A DNA stretch of 64,000 bases from an uncultured Lachnospiraceae bacterium (GTDB taxonomy: Bacteria > Bacillota > Clostridia > Lachnospirales > Lachnospiraceae), in assembly GCA_910579615.1 (NCBI GenBank), contig CAJTUA010000017.1:1-64000 (forward strand), written 5' to 3'. Below, in pieces: positions 50,971 to 59,538 of this stretch. Position numbers and translations under genes: made by a program. The notes beneath the pieces were generated by a model. It made no database searches and was not told the DNA's origin. It worked only from the letters and a program-made list of their open reading frames with translations. Position 1 is the first letter of the stretch, and every line of letters starts with the position of its first letter.

Positions 50971-52770
50971 ATGGCAGAGGAATTAAAAAAGCGCAGTGAG
51001 GTTGCAAAGGAGGACACTTGGGCGACCGAAGATTTGTACGAAAACGATGAGCTTTGGCAGGCGGATTTTAAGAAGGCACAGGAGTTTATCCCGCTTGCGG
51101 AGAAATACCGCGGCCATCTTGGGGAGACGGCGGAAATGCTGTACGGGTATTTCAAACAAAACGACGAGATGGATGTCCTGCTTGACCGCCTTGCAAGCTA
51201 TGCGGCGAGGAAGCATGACGAGGATACCACCAACCCGGTGTACCAGGCGATGTATGCGCAGCTGATGTCGTACTACAACCGCCTTGGTGCGGCTTACGCG
51301 TATGTGGTACCGGAGCTTGTGGATATCCCGGAGGAGACCTACCAGAAATTTTATGAGCAGGAGCCGGGCTTAAAGTTATATGAGCGCGCGATTGCGAGAA
51401 CGCTCGCGCGCAAGCCGCACACGCGTTCCGCGGCAGAAGAAAAAATCCTTGCGGATGCAAGGGAGATGGCGAACCTTGCTTCGGATGCTTATTCGGTGAT
51501 GAACAATGCCGATTTGAAATTCCCGGTAGTGCCGGACGGCGAGGGCGGAAAAGTACGCCTGACGCACGGAAATTTCATCCACCTGGTGGAGAACAAGGAC
51601 CGCGAGGTTCGCAGGAAGGCTTTTGAGGAATTTTATTCGGTATATGACCAGTTTAAGAATACATGTGCGAGTCTGCTCTACGGCCAGGTGAAGCAGCAGA
51701 TGTTTTATGCGAGGCAGCATTCCTACGCCTCTACGATGGAGAGCGCATTGTTCCGCAATGAAATCCCGGTGGAGGTGTACAAAAACCTGATTCAGACCGT
51801 GCATGACAATATGGGTCAGATGTATCGCTACGTTGCCCTGCGCAAAAAGCTGCTAAAGCTTGACGAGCTGCATATGTATGATATCTATACCCCGATAGTG
51901 GGCGGCGTTGACAAGAAGATTTCGTTCGATGAGGCAAAGAAGATGGTGTATGAGGGTCTCGCGCCGTTGGGCGATGAGTACCGCAGCCATATTAAGGAGG
52001 GCTTTGAGGACCGTTGGATTGATGTGTATGAAAATGCCGGGAAGCGCAGCGGCGCTTATTCGGCGGGTGCAAGGGTTCATCCGTATGTGCTCCTGAATTA
52101 TTCGGGGAATCTTGACAGTGTATTTACGCTCGCACATGAGATGGGGCACGCGCTCCATTCGTGGTATTCAAACCACAATCAGCCAGTTGCCTATGCGGAC
52201 TATAAGATTTTTGTCGCGGAGGTGGCATCGACCTGCAACGAGGCGCTTTTGATGCAGGATTTGCTGCGGAAGACAACGGATAAGAAGGAGAGGGCATATC
52301 TGCTTAACCATGCGCTTGAAGGGTTCCGGACGACGCTCTTCCGCCAGACGATGTTCGCGGAGTTTGAGATGATGATAAACGAGATGGCGGAGCGCGGCGA
52401 GGCACTTACGGCAGAGGTGCTGAATGCGAAATACCATGAGCTTGTCGCGCTGTATTTCGGAAACGATATGGTGATTGACCCGCAGATTGATTTGGAGTGG
52501 TCGCGCATTCCGCATTTTTATTATAATTTCTATGTGTACCAGTACGCGACCGGGTATTCCGCGGCGATTGCCCTGTCCGAGAAGATACTCTCGGAGGGCG
52601 CGGGCGCGGTAAAAGATTATATCCGCTTCTTAAGTGGCGGTTCCTCGACCGACCCGATTTCTCTCTTAAAGATTGCCGGGGTTGATATGAGCACGCCGAA
52701 GCCGATTGACGCGGCGTTAAAGGTCTTTGCCGGGTATATTGACGAGATGGAGCGCCTGATGGAAGAGTAA
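50971..52770 (+). CDS. pepF: Oligoendopeptidase F
   Basis: PepF is a cytoplasmic zinc peptidase of family M3B that cuts medium-length oligopeptides. The 599-residue protein has the N-terminal helical region (EDTWATEDLYENDELW), and the active site AHEMGHALHSWYS near residue 388 (HExxH), with a downstream Glu ligand in FVAEVASTCNEALL. Length matches family norm. TTGGAGGTAAG precedes ATG 50971. It stands with the convergent M32 peptidase across a shared terminator. Confidence 0.96.
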   Translation: MAEELKKRSEVAKEDTWATEDLYENDELWQADFKKAQEFIPLAEKYRGHLGETAEMLYGYFKQNDEMDVLLDRLASYAARKHDEDTTNPVYQAMYAQLMSYYNRLGAAYAYVVPELVDIPEETYQKFYEQEPGLKLYERAIARTLARKPHTRSAAEEKILADAREMANLASDAYSVMNNADLKFPVVPDGEGGKVRLTHGNFIHLVENKDREVRRKAFEEFYSVYDQFKNTCASLLYGQVKQQMFYARQHSYASTMESALFRNEIPVEVYKNLIQTVHDNMGQMYRYVALRKKLLKLDELHMYDIYTPIVGGVDKKISFDEAKKMVYEGLAPLGDEYRSHIKEGFEDRWIDVYENAGKRSGAYSAGARVHPYVLLNYSGNLDSVFTLAHEMGHALHSWYSNHNQPVAYADYKIFVAEVASTCNEALLMQDLLRKTTDKKERAYLLNHALEGFRTTLFRQTMFAEFEMMINEMAERGEALTAEVLNAKYHELVALYFGNDMVIDPQIDLEWSRIPHFYYNFYVYQYATGYSAAIALSEKILSEGAGAVKDYIRFLSGGSSTDPISLLKIAGVDMSTPKPIDAALKVFAGYIDEMERLMEE

Positions 52771-52800
52771 AGAATAGAATACGTTTGGTGTAAATTTTTT

Positions 52801-52835
52801 CTGCCAACAGGTGAGAGCCTGTTGGCAGTTTTTTC
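52801..52835. terminator. Bidirectional terminator
   Basis: Perfect 11-bp stem CTGCCAACAGG / CCTGTTGGCAG with 6-base loop, T6 on the right and A6 on the left, between convergent pepF and the M32 gene. Confidence 0.93.
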
Positions 52836-52842
52836 GTATAAC

Positions 52843-54351
52843 TTACTCTGAAAGATACAGCTTTGTATATTTTTCCGTCAAATATTTCGTATAATAATCT
52901 GCATTCAGCGGCTCCCCTGTCATGGCAACCAACAATTCATTCATATTTTTGGTAGAACCAAAGCAATGGATGTGCTCGCGCAGGTATTCCCGGATTGGCA
53001 TGAGCTTGCCGCTCTCTAAGCATTCCTTTACATTCACTTCATTGTGCATATAGGCGTAAATCTGCGCTGCGACAGCATTTCCAATCGCATAGGATGGAAA
53101 ATAACCGAACATCCCGCCGGACCAATGCACATCCTGCAATACGCCTTCCGTATCGTTCTTTGGGATGATGCCAAGGTATTCCTCATACTTTTCGTTCCAG
53201 ACGCGTGGGAGCTCCTCGACCGAAACCATATCTTCCATCAGCATTTTTTCGATTTCATAGCGGATGATGATGTGCAGCGGGTAAGTCAGTTCGTCTGCCT
53301 CGGTGCGGACGGGGCCTGGCTCTGCTTTGTTGATGCCCCGGATAAACTGCGTGAGGTCAACATCGGAAAGCGCATCCGGATAGGTGCTTTGCAGCTTTTC
53401 AAAAAGCGGCTTCCAGAACGCCTCGCTGCGCCCGAGCACATTCTCGTAAAAGCGGGACTGCGATTCATGTACCCCCATGGAAGTGCCGCCACCCACCGGG
53501 GTAAGCGTGAGCGCGTCGTCAACGCCCATCTCGTAGAGCGCATGCCCGCCCTCGTGGATAACGGAGAACATGGCGCTCTCAAGATTATCCTCGTGGAAAT
53601 GGTTTGTGATGCGCACATCGTGGTTGTGGAGATTGGTTGTAAACGGGTGCGCGCTTTCTGCCATCACGCCACGGTTAAAATCAAAGCCGATGTATTCCGC
53701 GAGGAAGCGGCAGAATTCCCGCTGTTTTTCCACGGGGTAGCTTCGGAAATTGTAATTTTTATCCACCTTGTCATTCTGCGCGACCACCTTTTTCAATAGA
53801 GGAAGGACAGCCTCTTTAATCTTTTCAAAAAAGACATCGAGTTCCTTGGTCAGAATCCCTTCCTCATTCTCATCCAACATTGCATCATACAGACTCATGC
53901 CCGCATTTTTTGTGTACCCCGCAAATTTTTTCTGGTAGGTGACAATTTCTTTTAGGACGGGCGCAAAAGAGGCAAAATCGTTGTTCTGCTTTGCGTTTGC
54001 CCAGGCAGGTGCTGCCTTTGCGGTCAGTTCGCTGTATGCGCGGTACTCGTCTGCCGGGATTTTCTCAAGGCGGTCAAAATTCTTGGTCAGCTTCTTTACG
54101 ATGCATTGCTCCACATTGCTCAATGCATCAAATTCCTTCGGCTCCTTCAATGCGCTTAACAGCCCGCGGACTTCGTCGTTGACAAGCGCCTGGTAGGACA
54201 GGGCGGAGAGCGTGCCGATGATTTTTGCGGTGTTCTCCATCGCTTCCTTCGGGGCGAGCGTCTCGTTGTCCCACCCGTACAGGGTCAATGCATTGCCAAG
54301 CGCAAACTGCTGTTCCAGATGTGGCTTAAGCTTTTCAAATAATTCACTCAT
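52843..54351 (-). CDS. Thermostable-type carboxypeptidase (M32, Taq family)
   Basis: 502 residues from ATG 54351 (GCGAGGAAAC upstream). M32 carboxypeptidases remove C-terminal residues using Zn/Co. Landmarks: HPFTTNLHNHDVRITN, the active site SVIHEGGHALYEMG (HExxH) near residue 260, MGVHESQSRFYENV with the third ligand Glu, and GIINKAEPG-like RGINKAEPGPVRTEADELT. Length is normal. It likely degrades cytoplasmic peptides together with PepF. Confidence 0.95.
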   Translation of the reverse strand: MSELFEKLKPHLEQQFALGNALTLYGWDNETLAPKEAMENTAKIIGTLSALSYQALVNDEVRGLLSALKEPKEFDALSNVEQCIVKKLTKNFDRLEKIPADEYRAYSELTAKAAPAWANAKQNNDFASFAPVLKEIVTYQKKFAGYTKNAGMSLYDAMLDENEEGILTKELDVFFEKIKEAVLPLLKKVVAQNDKVDKNYNFRSYPVEKQREFCRFLAEYIGFDFNRGVMAESAHPFTTNLHNHDVRITNHFHEDNLESAMFSVIHEGGHALYEMGVDDALTLTPVGGGTSMGVHESQSRFYENVLGRSEAFWKPLFEKLQSTYPDALSDVDLTQFIRGINKAEPGPVRTEADELTYPLHIIIRYEIEKMLMEDMVSVEELPRVWNEKYEEYLGIIPKNDTEGVLQDVHWSGGMFGYFPSYAIGNAVAAQIYAYMHNEVNVKECLESGKLMPIREYLREHIHCFGSTKNMNELLVAMTGEPLNADYYTKYLTEKYTKLYLSE

Positions 54352-54468
54352 GTTTCCTCGCATTCTGCCGTCGGTTTCGCGGCGTTGTAATTAGGATTGA
54401 AGATTTTCCGGGTTCCGGTTGCTCCAGGCATTTTTCTGGCTGCAGGAGCTTTGCCCAATCTTAGCTTT

Positions 54469-54498
54469 AGTATAGCATAATTCATAAAAATAATGCAA
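54469..54498 (-). promoter_or_regulatory. Promoter of the M32 carboxypeptidase gene
   Basis: On the minus strand TTGCAT (54498-54493), 18-base spacer, TATACT (54474-54469), about 120 bases before the start. Confidence 0.6.
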
Positions 54499-54645
54499 TA
54501 CTATGGAAGATTTGAGTTTTCGCATTTTTTGGGGCTGTAATAGGAAACGGCAAATATTTTTGTTGTTCCTATAAAGATGGAAGGCTGGCATATCCGAAAA
54601 TGCGAACACCCAAGCATCGAAAAAGCCGAGAAAGGAGCTTTATTT

Positions 54646-55998
54646 ATGGAAGGTAAGGAAACGTGGATTAAGGAAGTAAAGGCAAGGGAAATTTTGGATT
54701 CCAGGGGGAATCCGACCGTGGAGGCGGAGGTTATCTTAGAGGATGGGAGCATCGGGCGCGCGGCGGTGCCATCGGGCGCGTCCACCGGGGAATATGAGGC
54801 GCTTGAGCTTAGGGACAATGTGGAGCGCCGCTATCAGGGAAAGGGTGTGCAGAGTGCCGTTTCCAATGTAAATACGGAGCTCGCGGGGGTTCTTAAGGGC
54901 ATGGAGCCATTTTCACAGGCAGACATTGACAAAAAACTGCGCGAGGCGGACGGAACGGAAAAGAAGGAGAGGCTTGGCGCAAACGCGATTCTTTCAGCAT
55001 CACTTGCAAATGCCTGCGCTGCCGCAAAATCTAGGCATCAACCGCTCTACCGCTATCTTGGCGGGGAGAACGCAAAGCGTCTGCCCGTGCCAATGATGAA
55101 TATTGTCAACGGTGGCGTGCACGCGAAAAATGACCTTGATTTCCAGGAATTTATGATAATGCCTGCCGGGGCGGAAAGCTTCCGCGAGGGGCTGCGCATG
55201 GGAACGGAGGTATACCATGAACTGAAGAAGTTGCTTGCAAAAAACGGGCATGTCACAGCAGTCGGGGATGAGGGCGGCTTTGCGCCGGATTTGAAAAACG
55301 CGGAGGAGGTGTTCGAATATATGACGCAGGCGGTGCGCGCGGCGGGGTATGAGCCGGGGCGCGATATCGTTTTCGCGATGGATGCCGCGGCAAGCGAGCT
55401 TTTCAATGAGGATGCCGGAATGTATTACTTTCCGGGGGAAAGCCACCAGAAGATGGCACAATTCCGTGACCCGGTGGCAGCGCCGGACACAAAAAAACTT
55501 GAAATCATGCGCAACACAAAGGAAATGATTGATTACTATGCGATGCTGTGTGAGAAGTATCCGATTGCGTCCATTGAGGATGCGCTGGATGAAAATGATT
55601 GGGAAGGCTGGGAGGAGCTGACGGCGCGGCTTGGCGGCAAAGTGCAGTTGGTCGGCGATGATTTGTTCGTGACGAATACAAAGCGCCTTGCCGAAGGAAT
55701 CCGCCGCCATGCGGGCAACGCGGTTTTGGTGAAACTGAACCAGATTGGCTCCCTGACGGAAACGCTGGAAACGATTTCCATGGCGAAGGAGGCGGGATAC
55801 CGCGCGGTGATTTCGCACCGCTCCGGTGAGACGGAGGATACCTTTATCGCTGACCTTGCCGTGGCAACGGAGGCGGGGCAGATTAAGACCGGGGCGCCAT
55901 GCCGCAGTGACCGTGTCGCGAAATACAACCGGCTGCTGCGCATTGAGGAGGAGCTTGGCAGCGCGGCGCGTTACCAAAACCCGTTCGCGCAGCAGTAA
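54646..55998 (+). CDS. eno: Enolase
   Basis: Enolase interconverts 2-phosphoglycerate and phosphoenolpyruvate in glycolysis. ATG 54646 follows GAAAGGAGC; the upstream open frame has no site. The 450-residue protein carries KAREILDSRGNPTVEAEV, GAVPSGASTG-like AAVPSGASTGEYEALEL, metal ligands in FAMDAAAS, SIEDALDEND and LVGDDLFVTN, the catalytic Lys in VLVKLNQIGSL and the signature SHRSGETEDTFIADLAV. A slightly unusual N-terminal extension (MEGKETWIKEV) is short. Cytoplasmic, octameric or dimeric. Confidence 0.97.
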   Translation: MEGKETWIKEVKAREILDSRGNPTVEAEVILEDGSIGRAAVPSGASTGEYEALELRDNVERRYQGKGVQSAVSNVNTELAGVLKGMEPFSQADIDKKLREADGTEKKERLGANAILSASLANACAAAKSRHQPLYRYLGGENAKRLPVPMMNIVNGGVHAKNDLDFQEFMIMPAGAESFREGLRMGTEVYHELKKLLAKNGHVTAVGDEGGFAPDLKNAEEVFEYMTQAVRAAGYEPGRDIVFAMDAAASELFNEDAGMYYFPGESHQKMAQFRDPVAAPDTKKLEIMRNTKEMIDYYAMLCEKYPIASIEDALDENDWEGWEELTARLGGKVQLVGDDLFVTNTKRLAEGIRRHAGNAVLVKLNQIGSLTETLETISMAKEAGYRAVISHRSGETEDTFIADLAVATEAGQIKTGAPCRSDRVAKYNRLLRIEEELGSAARYQNPFAQQ

Positions 55999-56048
55999 GC
56001 AACGGGATTCCATGTGCATCTATGCACATTCGCGCCCCTGCGCATAAA

Positions 56049-56089
56049 AGAAGGCAGACACAGTATATCTACTCTGTGTCTGCCCTTCT
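56049..56089. terminator. Terminator between eno and minus-strand gene
   Basis: AGAAGGCAGACACAG pairs with CTGTGTCTGCCCTTCT (one bulge). The minus-strand side ends TTCTTTTAT, so it best serves the minus-strand gene and may also end eno. Confidence 0.75.
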
Positions 56090-56119
56090 GAACGCTGCAA
56101 AAAGCAAAACGATTTTTCC

Positions 56120-56395
56120 TTACGCATCCGCCCCGCCTGCATCGGGCGTAATGTCTTTCTCCGAGGTAATCTCGGAATCCACGACATCGCCGCCGATTTT
56201 TTTTGGCTCCTTCATTTTACAGGCATAAAAATGGATGATATTCCCGCGGTTCATCATGCGCTCGTTATTGTCAAATAGTGAGAGATCCCGTGTGTAGGCG
56301 ATATGGTCATACATATAAAAGTCCTCGTGTGCTGTGACGTCATATGGTAGGATGGGCGTGAAATTATGCTCCTTCCCAGATTGTGTGTCAGCCAT
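56120..56395 (-). CDS. Small hypothetical protein
   Basis: ATG 56395 is preceded by AGAAGGATATT; the frame extends to 56425 without a site. The 91-residue product is soluble and acidic, with Tyr-rich YDVTAHEDFYMYDHIAY and the acidic tail SEITSEKDITPDAGGADA. No family recognised. It follows the lipoprotein gene within 30 bases on the same strand and is probably co-transcribed. Confidence 0.55.
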   Translation of the reverse strand: MADTQSGKEHNFTPILPYDVTAHEDFYMYDHIAYTRDLSLFDNNERMMNRGNIIHFYACKMKEPKKIGGDVVDSEITSEKDITPDAGGADA

Positions 56396-56424
56396 AATAT
56401 CCTTCTTTCTGCCACAAAACGGCA

Positions 56425-57483
56425 TTATTGCAATGAAAAAATCTGAATGTCATCGGGTGTTCTTCCCTGGCTGTATACCGTGCTCCCATCTAAGGTGATA
56501 AAAAACTGTGCCTGGTAATACAGGCGGTGGCCCTGGTTGGAATACACGAGTACATTGTAACAGAGGCGGTCATTCATGATTGTGATGTCATCCTGCAGGT
56601 AGAACAGGTAATCCTGCATATCCCCGGCCAGCCCCGTCTGTGCCGCGTTAAGCCTTGAGAGGCGTTCGAGTACCTCCTGCGGTGTGGCGGTAACAACCTT
56701 GGAATCCTGGTCTTCCGTGTAGCTGTAGATGCCGGTAAGGTAGGCAGATTGTGTCGGGTGTGAATGGTTAAGGACAAGGTTTGCGCCCGACCACGAAAAA
56801 GAAAGTGCTGCCCCGGTATCGCCTGCAAAAGAGGCCTCGTTTCCGGAAATCTGTGCGACGCCGGAAAGCTCCTCCACTTTGTAATCAAGGTAGGAGTAGG
56901 CAGTAAATTCGAAGTGCCCGTCATCAATCTGTTCCATTATGATATAGCTGCGCAAAGAACCGTCCTCATTCATGACGACATAAGTGCCGTTCCATGAAAT
57001 GGCGGTATCGCCGGCATCCTGGTAAAGTGGGTGCACGGTAATCTCCTGTATGGTGTTGTCTGCAAGGATGCATTTTAATCCGCCGTCCTTTTTGTTGACC
57101 AGAACGAGGGGCTCCATCGCACTTCCCTTTAAGGAGATAAGGAAAGTATAGTAATTTTCCGAGTCGATACAAAGGTCGTCGGAGACGAGGGAAATCTCGT
57201 AATGCTCCGAATCAAGGAAAGCCCGGATTTGCTCTGCCGCCGCTTCTGGCGTGTAAGCACCCGATATCGGGGTCGGTGTCACAAAAGGCGTTGGTGTGGT
57301 GCTTGGAACCGGCATTGTGCCGGAATCCTCCGCGCCCGGAGAGAGCACCGCCGTAGGCGTGGGTGTTATCGAAGTTTCATCCCCGGAGGAAGGCGCAGCG
57401 CCGCACGAGACCGCAAACATCAGCGGTACAAGCGCAAAAACAGATACAAATTTTGGAAAAATATGTAGTTTTTTCATATGCAT
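56425..57483 (-). CDS. Lipoprotein with Pro/Thr linker and beta modules
   Basis: ATG 57483 follows GGGGGGTGTCGTA. The 352-residue protein has a lipoprotein signal ending at VSCGAAPSS, a Thr/Pro-rich linker (to about 75), and modules with NYYTFLISLKGS and RLCYNVLVYSNQG that resemble those of the membrane protein at 49913. Exported and lipid-anchored; function unknown. It is divergent from mutY with a shared intergenic region. Confidence 0.75.
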   Translation of the reverse strand: MHMKKLHIFPKFVSVFALVPLMFAVSCGAAPSSGDETSITPTPTAVLSPGAEDSGTMPVPSTTPTPFVTPTPISGAYTPEAAAEQIRAFLDSEHYEISLVSDDLCIDSENYYTFLISLKGSAMEPLVLVNKKDGGLKCILADNTIQEITVHPLYQDAGDTAISWNGTYVVMNEDGSLRSYIIMEQIDDGHFEFTAYSYLDYKVEELSGVAQISGNEASFAGDTGAALSFSWSGANLVLNHSHPTQSAYLTGIYSYTEDQDSKVVTATPQEVLERLSRLNAAQTGLAGDMQDYLFYLQDDITIMNDRLCYNVLVYSNQGHRLYYQAQFFITLDGSTVYSQGRTPDDIQIFSLQ

Positions 57484-57557
57484 TACGACACCCCCCGACA
57501 AAAATTATTTCTAAGATAAATATACAACACAATGTGGTAAAAAGGCAAGTGTTTTCC

Positions 57558-57586
57558 TTGCTATTTTTAAAGGAATTTTTTATAAT
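57558..57586 (+). promoter_or_regulatory. Sigma-A promoter of mutY
   Basis: TTGCTA (57558-57563), 17-base spacer, TATAAT (57581-57586), about 105 bases before the GTG start. Confidence 0.7.
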
Positions 57587-57692
57587 GTGAAAGAAACCGT
57601 GCAAAAGGGCGGGAGGCCTGCAAAGGTGTATGGGGCGTGCTCCCACCCGCAAAACAGAATGCTGCCAGGGTGTGGCGGAAAGCGGGGGAAAT

Positions 57693-58874
57693 GTGGAAGA
57701 GAAGGATGAAAAAAACAGAATCGGGCGCCTTATGGTAGAACCTCTGCTTGACTGGTATGCCGAAAATGCGAGGAAGCTGGCGTGGAGGGAAGACCCGAAA
57801 CCATACTATGTCTGGGTGTCCGAGATTATGCTCCAACAGACGCGCGTGGAGGCGGTAAAGGGATATTTCGCGCGCTTTATCGGGGAATTGCCTGACATTG
57901 CGGCATTGGCGGGGGCGCAGGAAGAAAGGCTTTTAAAACTGTGGGAAGGGCTTGGGTATTACAGCCGTGTGAGGAGCCTGAAAAAAGCCGCCTGCATCGT
58001 GATGGAACAATACAACGGCAAGCTGCCGCGAAAAACGGAGGAGCTTTTGAAATTGCCGGGCATCGGGGCATATACGGCAGGTGCAATCGCGTCCATCGCC
58101 TACGGGCAGGTGGCGGCGGCGGTGGACGGCAATGTGCTGCGCGTCATGGCGAGGCTTTGGGGCGATGGTGCGGATACCGGAAAGGAGGGTGTGCGCCGCG
58201 ACTGGGCAAGGCGGCTGGAAGCCGTGATGCCGCAGGATTTCCCGGGCGCATTTAACCAGGCGCTCATGGAGCTTGGGGCGACGGTCTGCCTGCCAAACGG
58301 GAAACCTCTTTGCGCGCAATGTCCGGTGGGCGGGCTTTGCGTGGCGCACCGCGAAGGGACATGGGAAAAGTTCCCGGTAAAGGCAAAGAAAAAGCCGCGC
58401 CGCATCGAGGAGCGCACGGTGCTTTTAGTTGAAACAAGGGAGGGCTTTCTTGTGCGGAAGCGCCCGGATAAGGGGCTGCTCGCGGGGCTTTGGGAATACC
58501 CGGCGGTAAGCGGGGAAAAGACGGAAACAGAGATTTTGGAATTGTTTGCAAAGGCGGGGGATATCGTGGGGGGAATTTTGCCGCTCGGGAAGGCAAAGCA
58601 TATCTTTTCCCACATCGAATGGCATATGCAGGGATATTATGTGCAAATCCGGGAGCTTTCTCCAGATTTCGCAAAAATTTGCTTTGAAAATGAAAAAATG
58701 TATGATATAATGAAAGACGGTTTTCCGGCAGGCTGCATTCCGGTAGCATGGGAGCGCCTGGAGGCGGAATATTCCATCCCGTCGGCACTGGAAGCATACC
58801 GGAAGGCAGTGAAGAAGCTGCTCGCATCGCGCGAAAACGGCGCGGAGGGCGGGGGCTTGGAAAGGAACGGTTGA
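57693..58874 (+). CDS. mutY: A/G-specific adenine DNA glycosylase
   Basis: MutY removes adenine paired with 8-oxoguanine. Start is uncertain: GTG 57693 has GGGGGAA close upstream; ATG 57630 and ATG 57732 are alternatives. About 393 residues: WVSEIMLQQTRVEAV near 50, helix-hairpin-helix LLKLPGIGAYTAGAI, catalytic Asp in AAVDGNVLRVMAR, the [4Fe-4S] cluster motif Cys-x7-Cys-x2-Cys-x5-Cys (VCLPNGKPLCAQCP), and a C-terminal NUDIX-like domain that reads 8-oxoG (RKRPDKGLLAGLWEYPAV). Four bases separate it from the next gene. Confidence 0.94.
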   Translation: MEEKDEKNRIGRLMVEPLLDWYAENARKLAWREDPKPYYVWVSEIMLQQTRVEAVKGYFARFIGELPDIAALAGAQEERLLKLWEGLGYYSRVRSLKKAACIVMEQYNGKLPRKTEELLKLPGIGAYTAGAIASIAYGQVAAAVDGNVLRVMARLWGDGADTGKEGVRRDWARRLEAVMPQDFPGAFNQALMELGATVCLPNGKPLCAQCPVGGLCVAHREGTWEKFPVKAKKKPRRIEERTVLLVETREGFLVRKRPDKGLLAGLWEYPAVSGEKTETEILELFAKAGDIVGGILPLGKAKHIFSHIEWHMQGYYVQIRELSPDFAKICFENEKMYDIMKDGFPAGCIPVAWERLEAEYSIPSALEAYRKAVKKLLASRENGAEGGGLERNG

Positions 58875-58878
58875 TAAG

Positions 58879-59538
58879 ATGAAAAAAGTATTTCAGGATT
58901 TTGTGAAGGCAGTATTGTCAGGCTTTATGATTGGGATTGGCGGAACGGTTTACCTCTCCTGCGAGAATAATGTTGTTGGGGCGGTTCTGTTTACCATCGG
59001 TCTGATTACCATCTGCGAGTTTGGCTTTAACCTCTACACCGGCAAGGTTGGCTACACCCTGGTAAATGGCGGGAAATGGCCGGAAAAGCTAGAATTTCTC
59101 GGCATTGTCATCCTCGGCAATTATGTTGGTACGATGCTGTACGGTTTCGCCTTTGGCGCGGGCAAACATACGCTGCGGGAAAAGGCGGAGAGGATTTGCC
59201 TGGCTAAATTAGAGCAGAACCTCCTGGTGGTATTTCTGCTTGCAATCTGCTGCGGTCTTCTGATGTTTATCGCGGTCGATTCCTATAAGAGAAATGCCGG
59301 GAGTTTCTCAAAGTACATGGCGATTATGATTGGAATCCCGACCTTTATCCTTTCTGGATTTGAGCACAGCATTGCGGATATGGCATATTTCGCGTTTGCG
59401 CCGCTTTCGGTCAATTTCCAGTTAAAAACCTATGCGTTCCTTCTCATCGTGCTCATTGGCAATGGCATCGGCGGCGTGCTGATTCCGTGGTGCCAGAAAT
59501 ATGCATATCCGGAGAAGAATGAAAAAATCGGGAGTTAA
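58879..59538 (+). CDS. Formate/nitrite transporter family channel, short form
   Basis: A 219-residue FocA/NirC-type protein with about six helices: KAVLSGFMIGIGGTVYLSC, FNLYTGKVGYTL, ILGNYVGTMLYG, IMIGIPTFILSGFEHSIADM (conserved FEHSIADM-type loop) and LIVLIGNGIGGVLIP. The central FEHS carries the His of the pore. These pentameric channels move small monovalent anions. Shorter than FocA by about 60 residues, as is usual for this clostridial subgroup. Coupled to mutY. Confidence 0.88.
   Translation: MKKVFQDFVKAVLSGFMIGIGGTVYLSCENNVVGAVLFTIGLITICEFGFNLYTGKVGYTLVNGGKWPEKLEFLGIVILGNYVGTMLYGFAFGAGKHTLREKAERICLAKLEQNLLVVFLLAICCGLLMFIAVDSYKRNAGSFSKYMAIMIGIPTFILSGFEHSIADMAYFAFAPLSVNFQLKTYAFLLIVLIGNGIGGVLIPWCQKYAYPEKNEKIGS

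Noticed and set aside
55000..56019. 339-codon minus-strand frame over enolase
   Set aside because: Antisense to enolase; His/Arg-rich shadow sequence.
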